DNA from: Roseicitreum antarcticum
GTDB taxonomy: Bacteria; Pseudomonadota; Alphaproteobacteria; Rhodobacterales; Rhodobacteraceae
NCBI RefSeq assembly: GCF_014681765.1
Contig: NZ_CP061498.1
Location: 2,121,501-2,185,500, forward strand
DNA length: 64,000 nt
Direction of reading: 5' to 3'
The notes below the pieces were generated by a model. That model made no database searches, was not told where the DNA came from, and was given only the letters and a program-made list of their open reading frames with translations. Shown piece after piece: positions 38,554 to 48,408 of this stretch (position 1 is the stretch's first letter; the number at the start of each line of letters is the position of its first letter). The translations under genes were made by a program, and so were the position numbers.

Positions 38554-40218
38554 ATGGCAGACCGGCACGGCGGGCAGATACTGGTGGATCAACTGAAAAT
38601 TCAGGGGGTGCGGCGCGTGTTCTCGGTCCCCGGCGAAAGTTTTCTGGCCGCGCTGGACGGCCTTCACGACAGCGGTATCGAAAATATCGTCTGCCGCCAT
38701 GAGGGCGGCGCCACCATGATGGCCGAGGCACATGCAAAGCTGACCGGCCAGCCCGGCGTGGTTTTCGTGACGCGCGGGCCGGGGGCAACAAATGGCTCTG
38801 CCGGGATACATATCGCGCGGCAAGACAGCACGCCGCTGATCATGTTCGTCGGCCAGATCGACAACAACCACCGCGACCGCGAGGCCTTTCAGGAAGTCAA
38901 TTACCGCGAATTCTTCAAACCCATCGCCAAATGGGCCGCCGAGGTCGATCAGACCGACCGCCTGCCGGAATACATCAGCCGCGCCTTCCACCTTGCGCAA
39001 TCGGGCCGCCCCGGCCCCGTCGTGCTGGCGCTGCCCGAAAACATGCTGTCGGCCCGCGCCGATGTCCCCGACATTCCCGCCGTCGCGCCGCAGCCGCCGT
39101 TTGTGTGCTCCGATCAGCTCGACGCCATTCTGGGCATGCTCTGCGGTGCCAAACGCCCGCTGGTCATCGCGGGCGGGTCGGTCTGGTCGCACGACACTTC
39201 GCTGGATCTTGCAAAATTCGCCGAGAATTTTGACCTGCCGGTTTGCGCCACTTTCCGCCGTCAGGACCGGATCGACAACCGCCACAGCCATTACGCGGGC
39301 GATCTGGGCGTGGGCATGAACCCCGCACTGGAACAGCGCCTGCGCGATGCCGACTGCCTGCTGATCATCGGCGCGCGCTTTGGCGACATCGCCACCGGCG
39401 GGTATGAGATCGTGAAGCCCGGCGCGCCCGGCAAAACCATCATCCATATCCACCCCGACCCCGATGAACTGGGCCGCGTTTTCCGCCCCGATCTGGGGTT
39501 TGCCGCGCCCGCCGTCGATGTGATCGCGAAACTGGCGCGGCGCGACGCGCCCGAACACCCCGACTGGACCGGCTGGACGCGCGCCGCCCGCGCCGATTAC
39601 GCCGCATGGGTCACGCCAAAGGCCAGCCCCGGCGCGGTACAGTTAGAGGCCGTGATGAAGCACCTGTCCGACACGCTGCCCGATGACGCGATCGCCACCA
39701 ATGGTGCGGGCAATTACGCCGCATGGGTGCACCGCTATTTCCGCGCGCGCGGCTTTCCCGGGCATCTGGCGCCGACCTCCGGCTCCATGGGCTATGGCTT
39801 CCCGGCGGCGATTGCAGCAAAGCTGGAACACCCCGACCGCACCGTGGTCTGCTTCGCCGGGGACGGCTGTTTCCAGATGACCCTGAACGAGATGTCGACC
39901 GCCCGGCAATATGGCGCGGCGGTGGTGACAATCGTGGCCAACAATGGCCGCTACGGCACGATCCGCATGCATCAGGAACGGCATTATCCCGGGCGCGTGT
40001 CCGGCACCGACCTGTTCAACCCCGACTATGCCGCCCTTGCCCGCGCCTATGGCGGCCATGGTGAGCGGGTGGACCGGACCGAGGATTTCGCCGCCGCTTT
40101 CGACCGCGCCGTGGCCTCGGGCCTGCCTGCGGTGATCGAACTGACGCTCGACCCCGAGGCGCTGTCGCCCGGCATGACCCTGTCGGAAACCCGCGCAAAG
40201 GCGGAAAAGAACGCGTAG
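38554..40218 (+). CDS. Thiamine pyrophosphate-dependent enzyme, acetolactate synthase large subunit-like
   Basis: 554-residue ThDP enzyme with the three-domain plan of acetolactate synthase. N-terminal domain with catalytic Glu E50 (CRHEGGATMMAE), a central domain about 195-330, and the C-terminal TPP-binding motif FAGDGCFQMTLNEMSTARQYG followed by NNGRYG. The ATG at 38554 has GAAGGA at 38541-38546; an upstream frame has no homology. No regulatory small subunit follows, so a catabolic or side role (acetolactate, sulfoacetaldehyde or benzoylformate-type) is as likely as branched-chain amino acid synthesis. Confidence 0.88.
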   Translation: MADRHGGQILVDQLKIQGVRRVFSVPGESFLAALDGLHDSGIENIVCRHEGGATMMAEAHAKLTGQPGVVFVTRGPGATNGSAGIHIARQDSTPLIMFVGQIDNNHRDREAFQEVNYREFFKPIAKWAAEVDQTDRLPEYISRAFHLAQSGRPGPVVLALPENMLSARADVPDIPAVAPQPPFVCSDQLDAILGMLCGAKRPLVIAGGSVWSHDTSLDLAKFAENFDLPVCATFRRQDRIDNRHSHYAGDLGVGMNPALEQRLRDADCLLIIGARFGDIATGGYEIVKPGAPGKTIIHIHPDPDELGRVFRPDLGFAAPAVDVIAKLARRDAPEHPDWTGWTRAARADYAAWVTPKASPGAVQLEAVMKHLSDTLPDDAIATNGAGNYAAWVHRYFRARGFPGHLAPTSGSMGYGFPAAIAAKLEHPDRTVVCFAGDGCFQMTLNEMSTARQYGAAVVTIVANNGRYGTIRMHQERHYPGRVSGTDLFNPDYAALARAYGGHGERVDRTEDFAAAFDRAVASGLPAVIELTLDPEALSPGMTLSETRAKAEKNA

Positions 40219-40229
40219 CTTGATGTGGC

Positions 40230-40258
40230 GCACCCGCGCCGCATTCAGGCGCGGGTGC
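40230..40258 (+). terminator. Hairpin after the TPP enzyme gene
   Basis: GCACCCGCGCC (40230-40240) pairs perfectly with GGCGCGGGTGC (40248-40258), seven-base loop, 11 bases after the stop codon. No T-run. Confidence 0.6.
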
Positions 40259-40261
40259 CGC

Positions 40262-40303
40262 AGGCCATGTACTGAAGGCCATGTGTTGAAGTCGATGTGC
40301 TGA
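40262..40303. repeat. Triple 14-bp imperfect tandem repeat
   Basis: AGGCCATGTACTGA (40262-40275), AGGCCATGTGTTGA (40276-40289) and AGTCGATGTGCTGA (40290-40303) lie head to tail between the TPP enzyme gene and rsmD. Non-coding. Confidence 0.75.
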
Positions 40304-40429
40304 AGGCACCGCCGCGCAGACCTTTGACGGGGGTGCAGCGCTTGCGCCGGGAAAATTGTTCCCGCCATCTGCCCACACAACGGCCGCGCCCGGACGGATC
40401 GGGAAAAGCGGCGCATTTCCCCGCGCCCG

Positions 40430-41002
40430 CTAACTGTCGGCCGCATCGCGCCGCAGCAGCGTCACATGCGTATCGCCATAGCGGCGCTGGTCCAGCGGCG
40501 TGAATCCCGGCGGGGGCATCTGCGGCTGACTTTCCTCCCACACCACCACGGCGCCGGGCGCGACCCAGCCGCCCGCCGTGGCCGATGCCAACGCGCGCGC
40601 GCCAAGCCCCTGGCCATACGGCGGATCAAGGAAGATCAGCCCAAACACCGCGCCCCGGTTGACCCCCAGGTCGGTCGCATCGCGGCGGTACAGGCGCGTG
40701 ACACCCATCGCGCGTGTCTTGTCGGTATTCTCGCGGATCAAGGCACGCGCCGCCGCGCCGTCATCCACGAAAGTGACATGCGCCGCGCCGCGCGACAGCG
40801 CCTCGAACCCCAGCGCGCCGGTGCCTGCAAACAGGTCCAGCACCCGCGCGCCGGGCAGCGGGTCGGGGTTCAGCGCGTTTTGCAGCAGGTTGAAAACCGC
40901 CTCGCGCACCCGGTCGGACGTGGGGCGCAGATGCGCGCCCGCATCGCCCGCCCCGACATCAGCCAGCGTCAGGCCCCGAAATTTCCCCGCGATGATCCTC
41001 AT
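40430..41002 (-). CDS. rsmD: 16S rRNA (guanine(966)-N(2))-methyltransferase RsmD
   Basis: 190-residue SAM methyltransferase acting on G966 of 16S rRNA. MRIIAGKFRG at the start, RPTSDRVREAVFNLL, motif I VLDLFAGTGALGFEAL and the catalytic LDPPYG. The ATG at 41002 overlaps the stop of the upstream FAD reductase gene (ATGA). Confidence 0.96.
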   Translation of the reverse strand: MRIIAGKFRGLTLADVGAGDAGAHLRPTSDRVREAVFNLLQNALNPDPLPGARVLDLFAGTGALGFEALSRGAAHVTFVDDGAAARALIRENTDKTRAMGVTRLYRRDATDLGVNRGAVFGLIFLDPPYGQGLGARALASATAGGWVAPGAVVVWEESQPQMPPPGFTPLDQRRYGDTHVTLLRRDAADS

Positions 41003-42213
41003 GCCCGCAGCAGCGCCTTCAGGTCGCTCCCCGCATCGGCAACCGCCCCAGCCGACGGACTGCGCCCAGCCTCCAGCAGGCGCTTGCCGACCATATAGGC
41101 GCGCGGGTCGTTCATCGCATCGACAGCCAGCAGCCCGTCGCCCTTGAAATACCAATGGCTGCGCGCGCCCGGCGCATCGCGGACCACCACCCGGTCATAG
41201 CCGGTGTTCAGCCCTGCAATCTGCAACTTCAGGTCATATTGATCCGACCAGAACCACGGCACCGGCGCATAGTCACGCGCGCCATCCAGCATGTTGTCGG
41301 CCACCAGTTCCGCCTGATCGATCGCGTTCTGCACCGATTCCAACCGCAGCCGCCCGCCGTGCGAGGGGAACGAGGCGCAGTCCCCCGCCGCCCAGATCCG
41401 CGGGTCTGACGTGCGGCCCTGCGCATCCGTGGCAATCCCGTTGTCCAGATACAGCCCCGCATCCCCGGCCAGCGCGGTATCGGGCATCACCCCCACACCG
41501 ACGATGACAAAATCCGCCGGCAATTCGCGCCCGTCGCTCAACCGCGCGCCGGTAACATGGCCTTCGCCCGACAACCGTTCCAGCCCGACACCTTCCAGCA
41601 CGCGCACCCCATGCGCAATATGCAAGGCGCGCATGTAATCCGAGGTTTCCGCCGCCGCGACGCGTTGCAAGATGCGCGGCGCCAGCTCGACCACCGTCAC
41701 ATCCAGCCCGCGCTTGGCCGCGACCGCCGCTGCCTCCAGCCCGATATATCCGCCGCCGACAATCACCACCCGGCGGCCCGGCGCGACCTCGGGCGCCATG
41801 GCATCCACATCCGCCAGACCGCGCAGAACATGCACCCCCGCCAGATCGCCGCCGATCGCGGCGGGCAGGCGACGCGGGCGTGCGCCGGTCGTCAGCGCCA
41901 ACTGGTCATAGGGCAGCGCCGCGCCATCCAGCGACACCTCTTGCCGGGCGGGGTCGATACCATCGACGACCGCCCCCATGCGCAGGACAATGCCTTGATC
42001 GGCGTAGAAACTTTCGGGCCGCAGGAACAGCCGCTCCGCGCTCAGATCGCCCAACAGATAGCCCTTCGACAACGGCGGGCGCTGATAGGGGGGCACGCCC
42101 TCGGCCCCGATCAGCGTGATCGCGCCAGCATAGCCCTTCATGCGCAGCCGCGCCACCAGCGATGCCCCCGCCTGCCCCGCGCCGATCACCACGATCCCTG
42201 CCATGTCCGACAT
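40999..42213 (-). CDS. FAD-dependent pyridine nucleotide reductase (ferredoxin/rubredoxin reductase type)
   Basis: 404-residue two-dinucleotide-fold flavoprotein of the ferredoxin/putidaredoxin reductase group. FAD site VVIGAGQAGASLVARLR, then PPYQRPPLSKGYL, the NAD site RVVIVGGGYIGLEAAAVAAK, DPRIWAAGDCASF, and the C-terminal domain containing PWFWSDQYDLKLQIAG, which is characteristic of this group. The electron-accepting ferredoxin is not encoded nearby. Either ATG 42213 or 42204 could start it. Coupled to rsmD. Confidence 0.92.
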   Translation of the reverse strand: MSDMAGIVVIGAGQAGASLVARLRMKGYAGAITLIGAEGVPPYQRPPLSKGYLLGDLSAERLFLRPESFYADQGIVLRMGAVVDGIDPARQEVSLDGAALPYDQLALTTGARPRRLPAAIGGDLAGVHVLRGLADVDAMAPEVAPGRRVVIVGGGYIGLEAAAVAAKRGLDVTVVELAPRILQRVAAAETSDYMRALHIAHGVRVLEGVGLERLSGEGHVTGARLSDGRELPADFVIVGVGVMPDTALAGDAGLYLDNGIATDAQGRTSDPRIWAAGDCASFPSHGGRLRLESVQNAIDQAELVADNMLDGARDYAPVPWFWSDQYDLKLQIAGLNTGYDRVVVRDAPGARSHWYFKGDGLLAVDAMNDPRAYMVGKRLLEAGRSPSAGAVADAGSDLKALLRA

Positions 42214-42458
42214 GTCCGCCCCCGTTCTGTCACAACCATCTGTCCGCGCCTATCTCGGCCCTGCGCGGCACGATGGCAAGTGGCCCGGCTGCAAATGACC
42301 CGGCCGCCAGCCACGCGTTTATCAGCCGCCTGTCTATAAACCGACCACGCAAAACACCAGCGCCCGGCGGCCAAATCCGATCCCTGCTGCGGCTCTGGCC
42401 TTGCCTTTCCCGACCTCGCGCACCAAGTGTCAGACATAACCCAAAAAAGGAGTCCCCG

Positions 42459-42947
42459 ATGACCATTTCGACCGGAGATAAATTGCCCACCGCCACCCTG
42501 ATCCGCATGGGCGCCGATGGCCCCGAGCAGGTGGCACTGGCCGACCTGACCACAGGCCGCAAGGTCGTGATCTTCGCCGTGCCGGGCGCCTTCACGCCGA
42601 CATGCAGCGCGAAACACGTCCCCTCCTATGTGGAAAACAAGGATGCGCTGATGGCCAAGGGCGTGGAAGAGATCATCTGCGTCGCGGTCAACGACCCCTT
42701 CGTGATGAAAGCCTGGGGCGAGGCGACTGGCGCCACCGACGCCGGGCTGACGCTTCTGGCAGACAGCAGCGGCGAATTCACCGGCGCGCTGGGCCTGAGC
42801 TTCGACGCCCCGCCCGCAGGCCTGATCGGCCGATCCAAACGCTATGCGATGCTGGTCGATGACGGCGTCGTAAAGGCCCTGAATGTCGAGGAAAGCCCCG
42901 GTGCCATGGAAGTTTCCGGCGCCGACGGCATCCTGAAGGCGCTGTAA
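42459..42947 (+). CDS. Peroxiredoxin, Prx5 type
   Basis: 162-residue thiol peroxidase (Prx5/AhpC-TSA superfamily). The peroxidatic Cys is C49 in VPGAFTPTCSAKHVPSY, and the Prx5-type KAWGEATGA and DGVVKALNVEE segments follow. ATG at 42459 with AAGGAG just upstream. It probably reduces peroxides with glutathione or glutaredoxin, as known for this branch. Followed by a very strong hairpin. Confidence 0.95.
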   Translation: MTISTGDKLPTATLIRMGADGPEQVALADLTTGRKVVIFAVPGAFTPTCSAKHVPSYVENKDALMAKGVEEIICVAVNDPFVMKAWGEATGATDAGLTLLADSSGEFTGALGLSFDAPPAGLIGRSKRYAMLVDDGVVKALNVEESPGAMEVSGADGILKAL

Positions 42948-42957
42948 GCAAGCGCCG

Positions 42958-42999
42958 GGGTCTGGGCGCGGTGGCAAAACCGCCGCCGCGCCCAGACCC
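42958..42999 (+). terminator. Strong 14-bp hairpin after the peroxiredoxin gene
   Basis: GGGTCTGGGCGCGG (42958-42971) and CCGCGCCCAGACCC (42986-42999) are exact reverse complements with a 14-base loop. It lies between convergent peroxiredoxin and phhB genes and can serve both. Confidence 0.7.
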
Positions 43000-43016
43000 A
43001 GATCACGCAGGCCAAC

Positions 43017-43304
43017 CTATTCGGCCAGCGCATCCATTTTCTGCGCCAGCTTGATGTCCAGATCCGACACTCCGCCGCAATCATGGGTGGTCAAGGTCAC
43101 GTCGACAGTCTTGTAAACATTCGACCATTCCGGGTGATGTCCCAGCTTTTCCGCCCAGATCGCGGCGCGGGTCATCCAGCCAAAAGCTGCGATGAAATTG
43201 GCGAATACATAAGTTTTACAGATCGCGTCGCGTCCGTCGACCAATTCCCAACCCTGCGCAAGCAACGGGTCCAGCGCGCTGCGGTCGTTCAGTTTTTCGG
43301 CCAT
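43017..43304 (-). CDS. phhB: 4a-hydroxytetrahydrobiopterin dehydratase (pterin-4a-carbinolamine dehydratase)
   Basis: 95-residue PCD/DCoH-family protein that recycles pterin cofactor. The family core is present: [20 protein letters not shown] followed by [19 protein letters not shown], with the His-His-Pro motif. No aromatic amino acid hydroxylase is seen in the window, so the partner is elsewhere or the protein has another role (for example Mo-cofactor-related, as proposed for some bacteria). Confidence 0.95.
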   Translation of the reverse strand: MAEKLNDRSALDPLLAQGWELVDGRDAICKTYVFANFIAAFGWMTRAAIWAEKLGHHPEWSNVYKTVDVTLTTHDCGGVSDLDIKLAQKMDALAE

Positions 43305-43465
43305 TTCGCCCTCCGTCCTTTGGTTGCACTTGGCACCAGTCTATCCGAGACAGGCGCGAATTGACACCCTCGGCCACTATGCAAGGCGCTGTATAAATGG
43401 TTGAACAAGCCCACCCGCGCAGGAGCAGTCGGGGCAAGCGAATTTGCGGCAAAAGGGGCAGCACC

Positions 43466-46400
43466 ATGTGGAAATTCTGGATGGATCGGGGCGGCACCTT
43501 TACCGACATCGTGGCGCGCAGCCCGGATGGCAAAGTGCTGACCCACAAACTGCTGTCCGAAAACCCCGAAGCCTATTCCGATGCCGCCGTGCATGGCATC
43601 CGCACCCTTCTGGGCCTCGGCCCCGATGACGCACTGCCGCCCGGCCAGATCGCCGAGGTCCGCATGGGCACCACGGTGGCCACCAACGCGCTGCTGGAAC
43701 GCAAGGGCGCGCGCACGCTGTTGATGATTACCAAGGGGCTGGGCGACCTTCTGCGCATCGGCTACCAGAACCGTCCGCGCCTGTTCGACCTCAACATCCG
43801 GCTGCCGGAAACCCTGTATGATGAGGTGGCCGAGGTCAGCGAACGCCTCGCTGCCGATGGCAGCATTGTCAGGCCGCTGGATGCCGATGCCGCCCATGAC
43901 GCGCTGGCCGATGCCTATCGGCGCGGCTTCCGGTCGGTGGCGATCGCGCTGATGCATGGCTACCGCTTCACCGATCATGAGGAACGCATCGGCGCCATGG
44001 CGCGCGAGATCGGGTTCACTCAGGTTTCGCTCAGCCACCGCGTCAGCCCTTTGATAAAACTGGTGGGGCGCGGCGATACGACGGTGGTGGATGCCTACCT
44101 CTCGCCCATCCTGCGGCGCTATGTCGGGCAGGTCAGCGACGCGCTGAAGGCAGATCAGGGCGGCTGCGAAAGCCTGATGTTCATGCAATCGAACGGCGGG
44201 CTGACCGATGCTACGCTGTTTCAGGGCAAGGACGCGATCCTGTCCGGCCCCGCCGGGGGGGTCGTCGGCATGGTGCGCACGGCGGAAAGCGCGGGGTTCG
44301 ACCGTCTCATCGGCTTTGACATGGGCGGCACCTCTACCGATGTGTGCCACTATGCGGGTCAATACGAACGCAGCTTCGAGACCGAGGTCGCGGGCGTGCG
44401 CGTGCGCGCGCCCATGATGAGCATCCACACCGTCGCGGCGGGTGGCGGGTCCGTCCTGCGCTTTGCCGACGGGCGCATGCAGGTCGGCCCCGAAAGTGCG
44501 GGCGCCAACCCCGGCCCGGCCAGCTACCGGCGCGGCGGCCCGCTGACCGTGACCGATTGCAACGTCCTTCTGGGCAAGTTGCAGCCCGATCAATTCCCCC
44601 GCGTCTTCGGCCCCGACGCCGATGAACCCCTCGACGCGGGGATCGTGCGCGCCAAATTCACCGAACTTGCCGCCGAAATCGCGGCGGCGACCGGCGACGC
44701 CCCGCGCCCGCCGCAGGATCTGGCAGAAGGTTTCTTGCGCATCGCCGTGGAAAACATGGCCAACGCAATCAAGAAGATCAGCGTGCAGCGCGGCTATGAC
44801 GTGACGCGCTACACCCTCAATTGTTTTGGCGGTGCGGGCGGGCAGCATGCCTGCCTGGTGGCCGATGCGCTGGGCATGGAACAGATCTTCATCCACCCCT
44901 TCGCGGGCGTCCTGTCGGCCTTTGGCATGGGGCTGGCCGATGTGCGCGCGATCCGCGAACATCAGGTGGCCCGCCCGCTGTCCGACACGGATGCCATCAC
45001 CCCCGACCTGACGCGCATCTCGGACGCCGCGCGGGGTGAAGTCGCGGGTCAGGGCATCCCCGCCGACGCCATCACCATCGTGCAGACCGCGCATATCCGC
45101 ACCGACGGCGCGCATCAGACGCTGGACGTGCCTTTTGGCCCTGTCGCGCAAATGACGGCCGCGTTCGAGGAAGCGCATGACCAGCGTTTCGGCTTCGTGC
45201 CCGCCTACACCCACCTGATCCTCGACCTCATCACCGCCGAGGCGATCGGCCACACCGCCGAAGCGGCCACCATCACCGCCCCGCACAGCGACACGCCCCG
45301 CGCGACCGCGCAGATGTATACCAGGGGCGACTGGCGCGATGTGCCGCTGGTGGACCGTGCGTCCCTCGCCCCCGGCGACCGGCTGGACGGTCCCGCCATC
45401 CTGACCGAACCCACCGGCACCAACATCGTGGAACCCGGCTGGCAGGCCAGCGCCACCCCGGATGGCAACCTGATCTTGCGCCGCGTCACCGCCCTGCGCC
45501 GGGCCGAGGCTGTCGGCACCACCGTCGATCCCGTCATGCTGGAAGTGTTCAACAACCTCTTCATGTCCATCGCCGAACAGATGGGCGCGACACTGGCCAA
45601 CACCGCCTATTCAGTGAACATCAAGGAACGCTACGACTTCTCCTGCGCGATCTTTGACGCGGCGGGCGATCTGGTGGCGAATGCCCCGCATGTGCCGGTG
45701 CATCTGGGCAGCATGTCCGAAAGCGTCCGCACCGTGCTGCGCGAAAACGCAGGCGATATCGCGCCGGGTGACGTGTTCATGATGAACAACCCCTATAACG
45801 GCGGCACACACCTGCCCGATGTCACAGTCATCACCCCCGTGTTCGACGCGGCAGGCGAACGCATCATCTACACTGTCGCCTCGCGCGGGCACCATGCCGA
45901 TATCGGCGGCACCACGCCCGGCTCTGCCCCGCCGGACAGCCGCCATATCGACGACGAAGGCGTGCTGATCGACAACTTCCGCCTTGTGCGGCGCGGCGCC
46001 CTGCAAGCCGAGGCCACGCGCGCCCTGCTGGCCGGTGCGAAATACCCCTGCCGCAACGTCGACCAGAACATGGCCGACCTGTCCGCCCAGATCGCCGCCA
46101 ATGCCACCGGCGCGCGCGAATTGCGCAAGATCACCGAACAGTTCGGGCTGGACGCCGTGCATGCTTACATGGGCCATGTGCAGGACAATGCCGAGGAATC
46201 GGTGCGTCGCGTCCTTGACGTGCTGGCCGACAGCCAGTTCACCTATCCGCTGGATTCGGGGGCGCAGATCCGGGTGGCCATCACCGTGGACCGCGCCGCG
46301 CGCCGCGCCGTGATCGACTTCACCGGCACCTCGCCGCAGGATGAATTCAATTACAACGCGCCGCTGGCGATCTGTCGGGCCGTGGTGCTCTATGTCTTCC

Positions 46401-47059
46401 GCACGCTGGTGGGCAGCGACATTCCGATGAATGAAGGCTGCCTAAAACCGCTGGAAATCATCGCGCCAGCGGGGTCCATGATAAACCCCGCCTATCCCGC
46501 CGCCGTGATTTCCGGCAATACCGAGGTCAGCCAGGCAATTGCCGACACGCTCTATGGCGCGCTGGGGGTGATCGCGGGCTCTCAGGGCACGATGAACAAC
46601 TTCGTCTACGGCAACGCCACGCATCAGAATTATGAAACCATCTGCGGCGGCGCAGGCGCAGGCCCGGATTTTGACGGCGCAAGCGCCGTGCATACCCATA
46701 TGACCAACACCCGCATGACCGACCCCGAGGTGCTGGAAACCCGCTTTCCCGTGCGGGTCGATCAATTCTCGGTGCGGCATGGGTCCGGGGGCGCGGGGGC
46801 GCATCGTGGCGGCGATGGCGTCACCCGGCGGCTGACGATGCTGGAACCCATGACGGTCACGGTGCTGTCCTCGCACCGAAAGATCCCGCCGCATGGCGCA
46901 CAATCCGGCCGTCCCGGCGCGCTGGGCCGCAACACGGTGCTGCGCGCCAATGGCCAGGTGGAAGAATTGCGCGGCAATGACGCCACCGAAATGGCGGCGG
47001 GCGACAGCTTTGTGATGCATACGCCGGGCGGCGGCGGCTATGGCGCGCCCCGGCGCTAA
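43466..47059 (+). CDS. 5-oxoprolinase (ATP-hydrolysing), fused HyuA-HyuB type
   Basis: 1197-residue single-chain enzyme expected to open 5-oxo-L-proline to glutamate using ATP. The HyuA half starts [16 protein letters not shown] (GGTFTD at 9-14), with [25 protein letters not shown] and [19 protein letters not shown]. The HyuB half begins near residue 687 ([13 protein letters not shown]), with [33 protein letters not shown] and the ending [11 protein letters not shown]. The ATG at 43466 has AAAAGGGG upstream; a longer frame has no homology. This is the fused architecture of OPLAH-type enzymes, unlike the split hyuA/hyuB at 4-8 kb. Confidence 0.95.
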   Translation: MWKFWMDRGGTFTDIVARSPDGKVLTHKLLSENPEAYSDAAVHGIRTLLGLGPDDALPPGQIAEVRMGTTVATNALLERKGARTLLMITKGLGDLLRIGYQNRPRLFDLNIRLPETLYDEVAEVSERLAADGSIVRPLDADAAHDALADAYRRGFRSVAIALMHGYRFTDHEERIGAMAREIGFTQVSLSHRVSPLIKLVGRGDTTVVDAYLSPILRRYVGQVSDALKADQGGCESLMFMQSNGGLTDATLFQGKDAILSGPAGGVVGMVRTAESAGFDRLIGFDMGGTSTDVCHYAGQYERSFETEVAGVRVRAPMMSIHTVAAGGGSVLRFADGRMQVGPESAGANPGPASYRRGGPLTVTDCNVLLGKLQPDQFPRVFGPDADEPLDAGIVRAKFTELAAEIAAATGDAPRPPQDLAEGFLRIAVENMANAIKKISVQRGYDVTRYTLNCFGGAGGQHACLVADALGMEQIFIHPFAGVLSAFGMGLADVRAIREHQVARPLSDTDAITPDLTRISDAARGEVAGQGIPADAITIVQTAHIRTDGAHQTLDVPFGPVAQMTAAFEEAHDQRFGFVPAYTHLILDLITAEAIGHTAEAATITAPHSDTPRATAQMYTRGDWRDVPLVDRASLAPGDRLDGPAILTEPTGTNIVEPGWQASATPDGNLILRRVTALRRAEAVGTTVDPVMLEVFNNLFMSIAEQMGATLANTAYSVNIKERYDFSCAIFDAAGDLVANAPHVPVHLGSMSESVRTVLRENAGDIAPGDVFMMNNPYNGGTHLPDVTVITPVFDAAGERIIYTVASRGHHADIGGTTPGSAPPDSRHIDDEGVLIDNFRLVRRGALQAEATRALLAGAKYPCRNVDQNMADLSAQIAANATGARELRKITEQFGLDAVHAYMGHVQDNAEESVRRVLDVLADSQFTYPLDSGAQIRVAITVDRAARRAVIDFTGTSPQDEFNYNAPLAICRAVVLYVFRTLVGSDIPMNEGCLKPLEIIAPAGSMINPAYPAAVISGNTEVSQAIADTLYGALGVIAGSQGTMNNFVYGNATHQNYETICGGAGAGPDFDGASAVHTHMTNTRMTDPEVLETRFPVRVDQFSVRHGSGGAGAHRGGDGVTRRLTMLEPMTVTVLSSHRKIPPHGAQSGRPGALGRNTVLRANGQVEELRGNDATEMAAGDSFVMHTPGGGGYGAPRR

Positions 47060-47234
47060 AAGCCTTGCCGCCCGCAGCAAGGCGTCAGCACAGGCCACGC
47101 CTTGCCCATCTGACGGACACCTTTGGGCCAACGCCGTTGCAATCGCATCGCGCCACGGGCATATACGTGGCCAAAATGTCGCTGTGTCCCCTGCCCGGCC
47201 CGGGCCCGGGACAACACGCCAAAGGGGTGCCACT

Positions 47235-48194
47235 GTGAACTATCTGGAATTCGAAAAACCGCTGGCCGAAATCGAAGGCAAAGCCGCAGAACTGCGTGCC
47301 ATGGCCCGCGCCAACCCCGAGATGGACGTGGAAAAAGAGGCGCTTGCCCTCGACCAGAAGGCCGAGAAGATGCTGCGCGACCTCTACAAGGGTCTGGCGC
47401 CATGGCGCAAATGTCAGGTCGCCCGCCATCCGGACCGGCCACATTGCCGCGACTATATCGCCGCGCTGTTCACCGAATACACACCGCTGGCCGGGGACCG
47501 CAACTTTGGCGACGATCACGCCGTCATGGGCGGGCTGGCGCGGCTGAACGACCGGCCCGTGATGGTGATCGGGCAGGAAAAGGGGCATGACACCAAGTCG
47601 CGGATCGAACGCAACTTTGGCATGGCCCGCCCCGAAGGCTACCGCAAGGCCATCCGCCTGATGGACATGGCCGACCGTTTCGGTCTGCCGGTCATCACGC
47701 TGGTGGACACGCCGGGCGCCTATCCCGGCAAGGGCGCCGAAGAACGCGGGCAGGCCGAAGCCATCGCCCGTTCCACACACAAATGCCTGACGCTGGGCGT
47801 GCCGATGGTCTCGGTCGTGATCGGCGAAGGCGGGTCCGGCGGCGCGGTGGCCTTTGCCACGGCCAACCGCATCGCCATGCTGGAACACTCGGTCTATTCG
47901 GTGATCTCGCCCGAGGGCTGCGCCTCGATCCTGTGGAAAGACGCCGAGAAAATGCGCGAGGCCGCCGAGGCGCTGCGCCTCACCGCACAGGACCTGCATA
48001 AGCTGGGCGTGATCGACCGCATCATCCCCGAACCGCTGGGCGGTGCGCAGCGTAACCGCGCCGTGGCGTTCAAGGCCGTGGGCGCGGCGGTCGAGGCGAT
48101 GGTGGCCGAGCTGGAGGGCAAATCGCCCAAGGCGCTGGTCAAGGACCGGCGCGACAAGTTCCTCGCCATGGGGTCCAAAGGCCTCGCCGCCTGA
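47235..48194 (+). CDS. accA: Acetyl-CoA carboxylase carboxyltransferase subunit alpha
   Basis: 319 residues, the normal AccA length; with AccD it transfers the carboxyl group from carboxybiotin to acetyl-CoA, the first step of fatty acid synthesis. [14 protein letters not shown] start, [51 protein letters not shown] and [16 protein letters not shown]. The start is GTG at 47235 with AAAGGGG seven bases upstream; no ATG is near the family start. Followed by the 44-bp repeat and a hairpin. Confidence 0.97.
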   Translation: MNYLEFEKPLAEIEGKAAELRAMARANPEMDVEKEALALDQKAEKMLRDLYKGLAPWRKCQVARHPDRPHCRDYIAALFTEYTPLAGDRNFGDDHAVMGGLARLNDRPVMVIGQEKGHDTKSRIERNFGMARPEGYRKAIRLMDMADRFGLPVITLVDTPGAYPGKGAEERGQAEAIARSTHKCLTLGVPMVSVVIGEGGSGGAVAFATANRIAMLEHSVYSVISPEGCASILWKDAEKMREAAEALRLTAQDLHKLGVIDRIIPEPLGGAQRNRAVAFKAVGAAVEAMVAELEGKSPKALVKDRRDKFLAMGSKGLAA

Positions 48195-48256
48195 GGAATC
48201 AGCGAAATCGCGTCTTAGGTGTTCTTTTTCAACCCTGGCGTGCAAGATCGGCCCAA

Positions 48257-48300
48257 GCGTATGTATCAAACCCATACCGGAACCATACCGTTTCCAGACG
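48257..48300. repeat. 44-bp dispersed repeat, copy B (between accA and radC)
   Basis: Matches 33119-33162 at 42 of 44 bases, same orientation on the plus strand. Non-coding, 63 bases after accA and 109 bases before radC. Confidence 0.85.
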
Positions 48301-48332
48301 CCGCTTTTTGCCCAAACCCCATGAAACATGGC

Positions 48333-48354
48333 CCCCGGCACCGCGCTGCCGGGG
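48333..48354 (+). terminator. Hairpin between accA and radC
   Basis: CCCCGGCA (48333-48340) and TGCCGGGG (48347-48354) pair perfectly around a six-base loop. No T-run. Confidence 0.5.
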
Positions 48355-48408
48355 TGGGCAAGGTGGGCGTTAACCAAAGATTCACCACTTCCCTGCAAAG
48401 GTGGGGAC

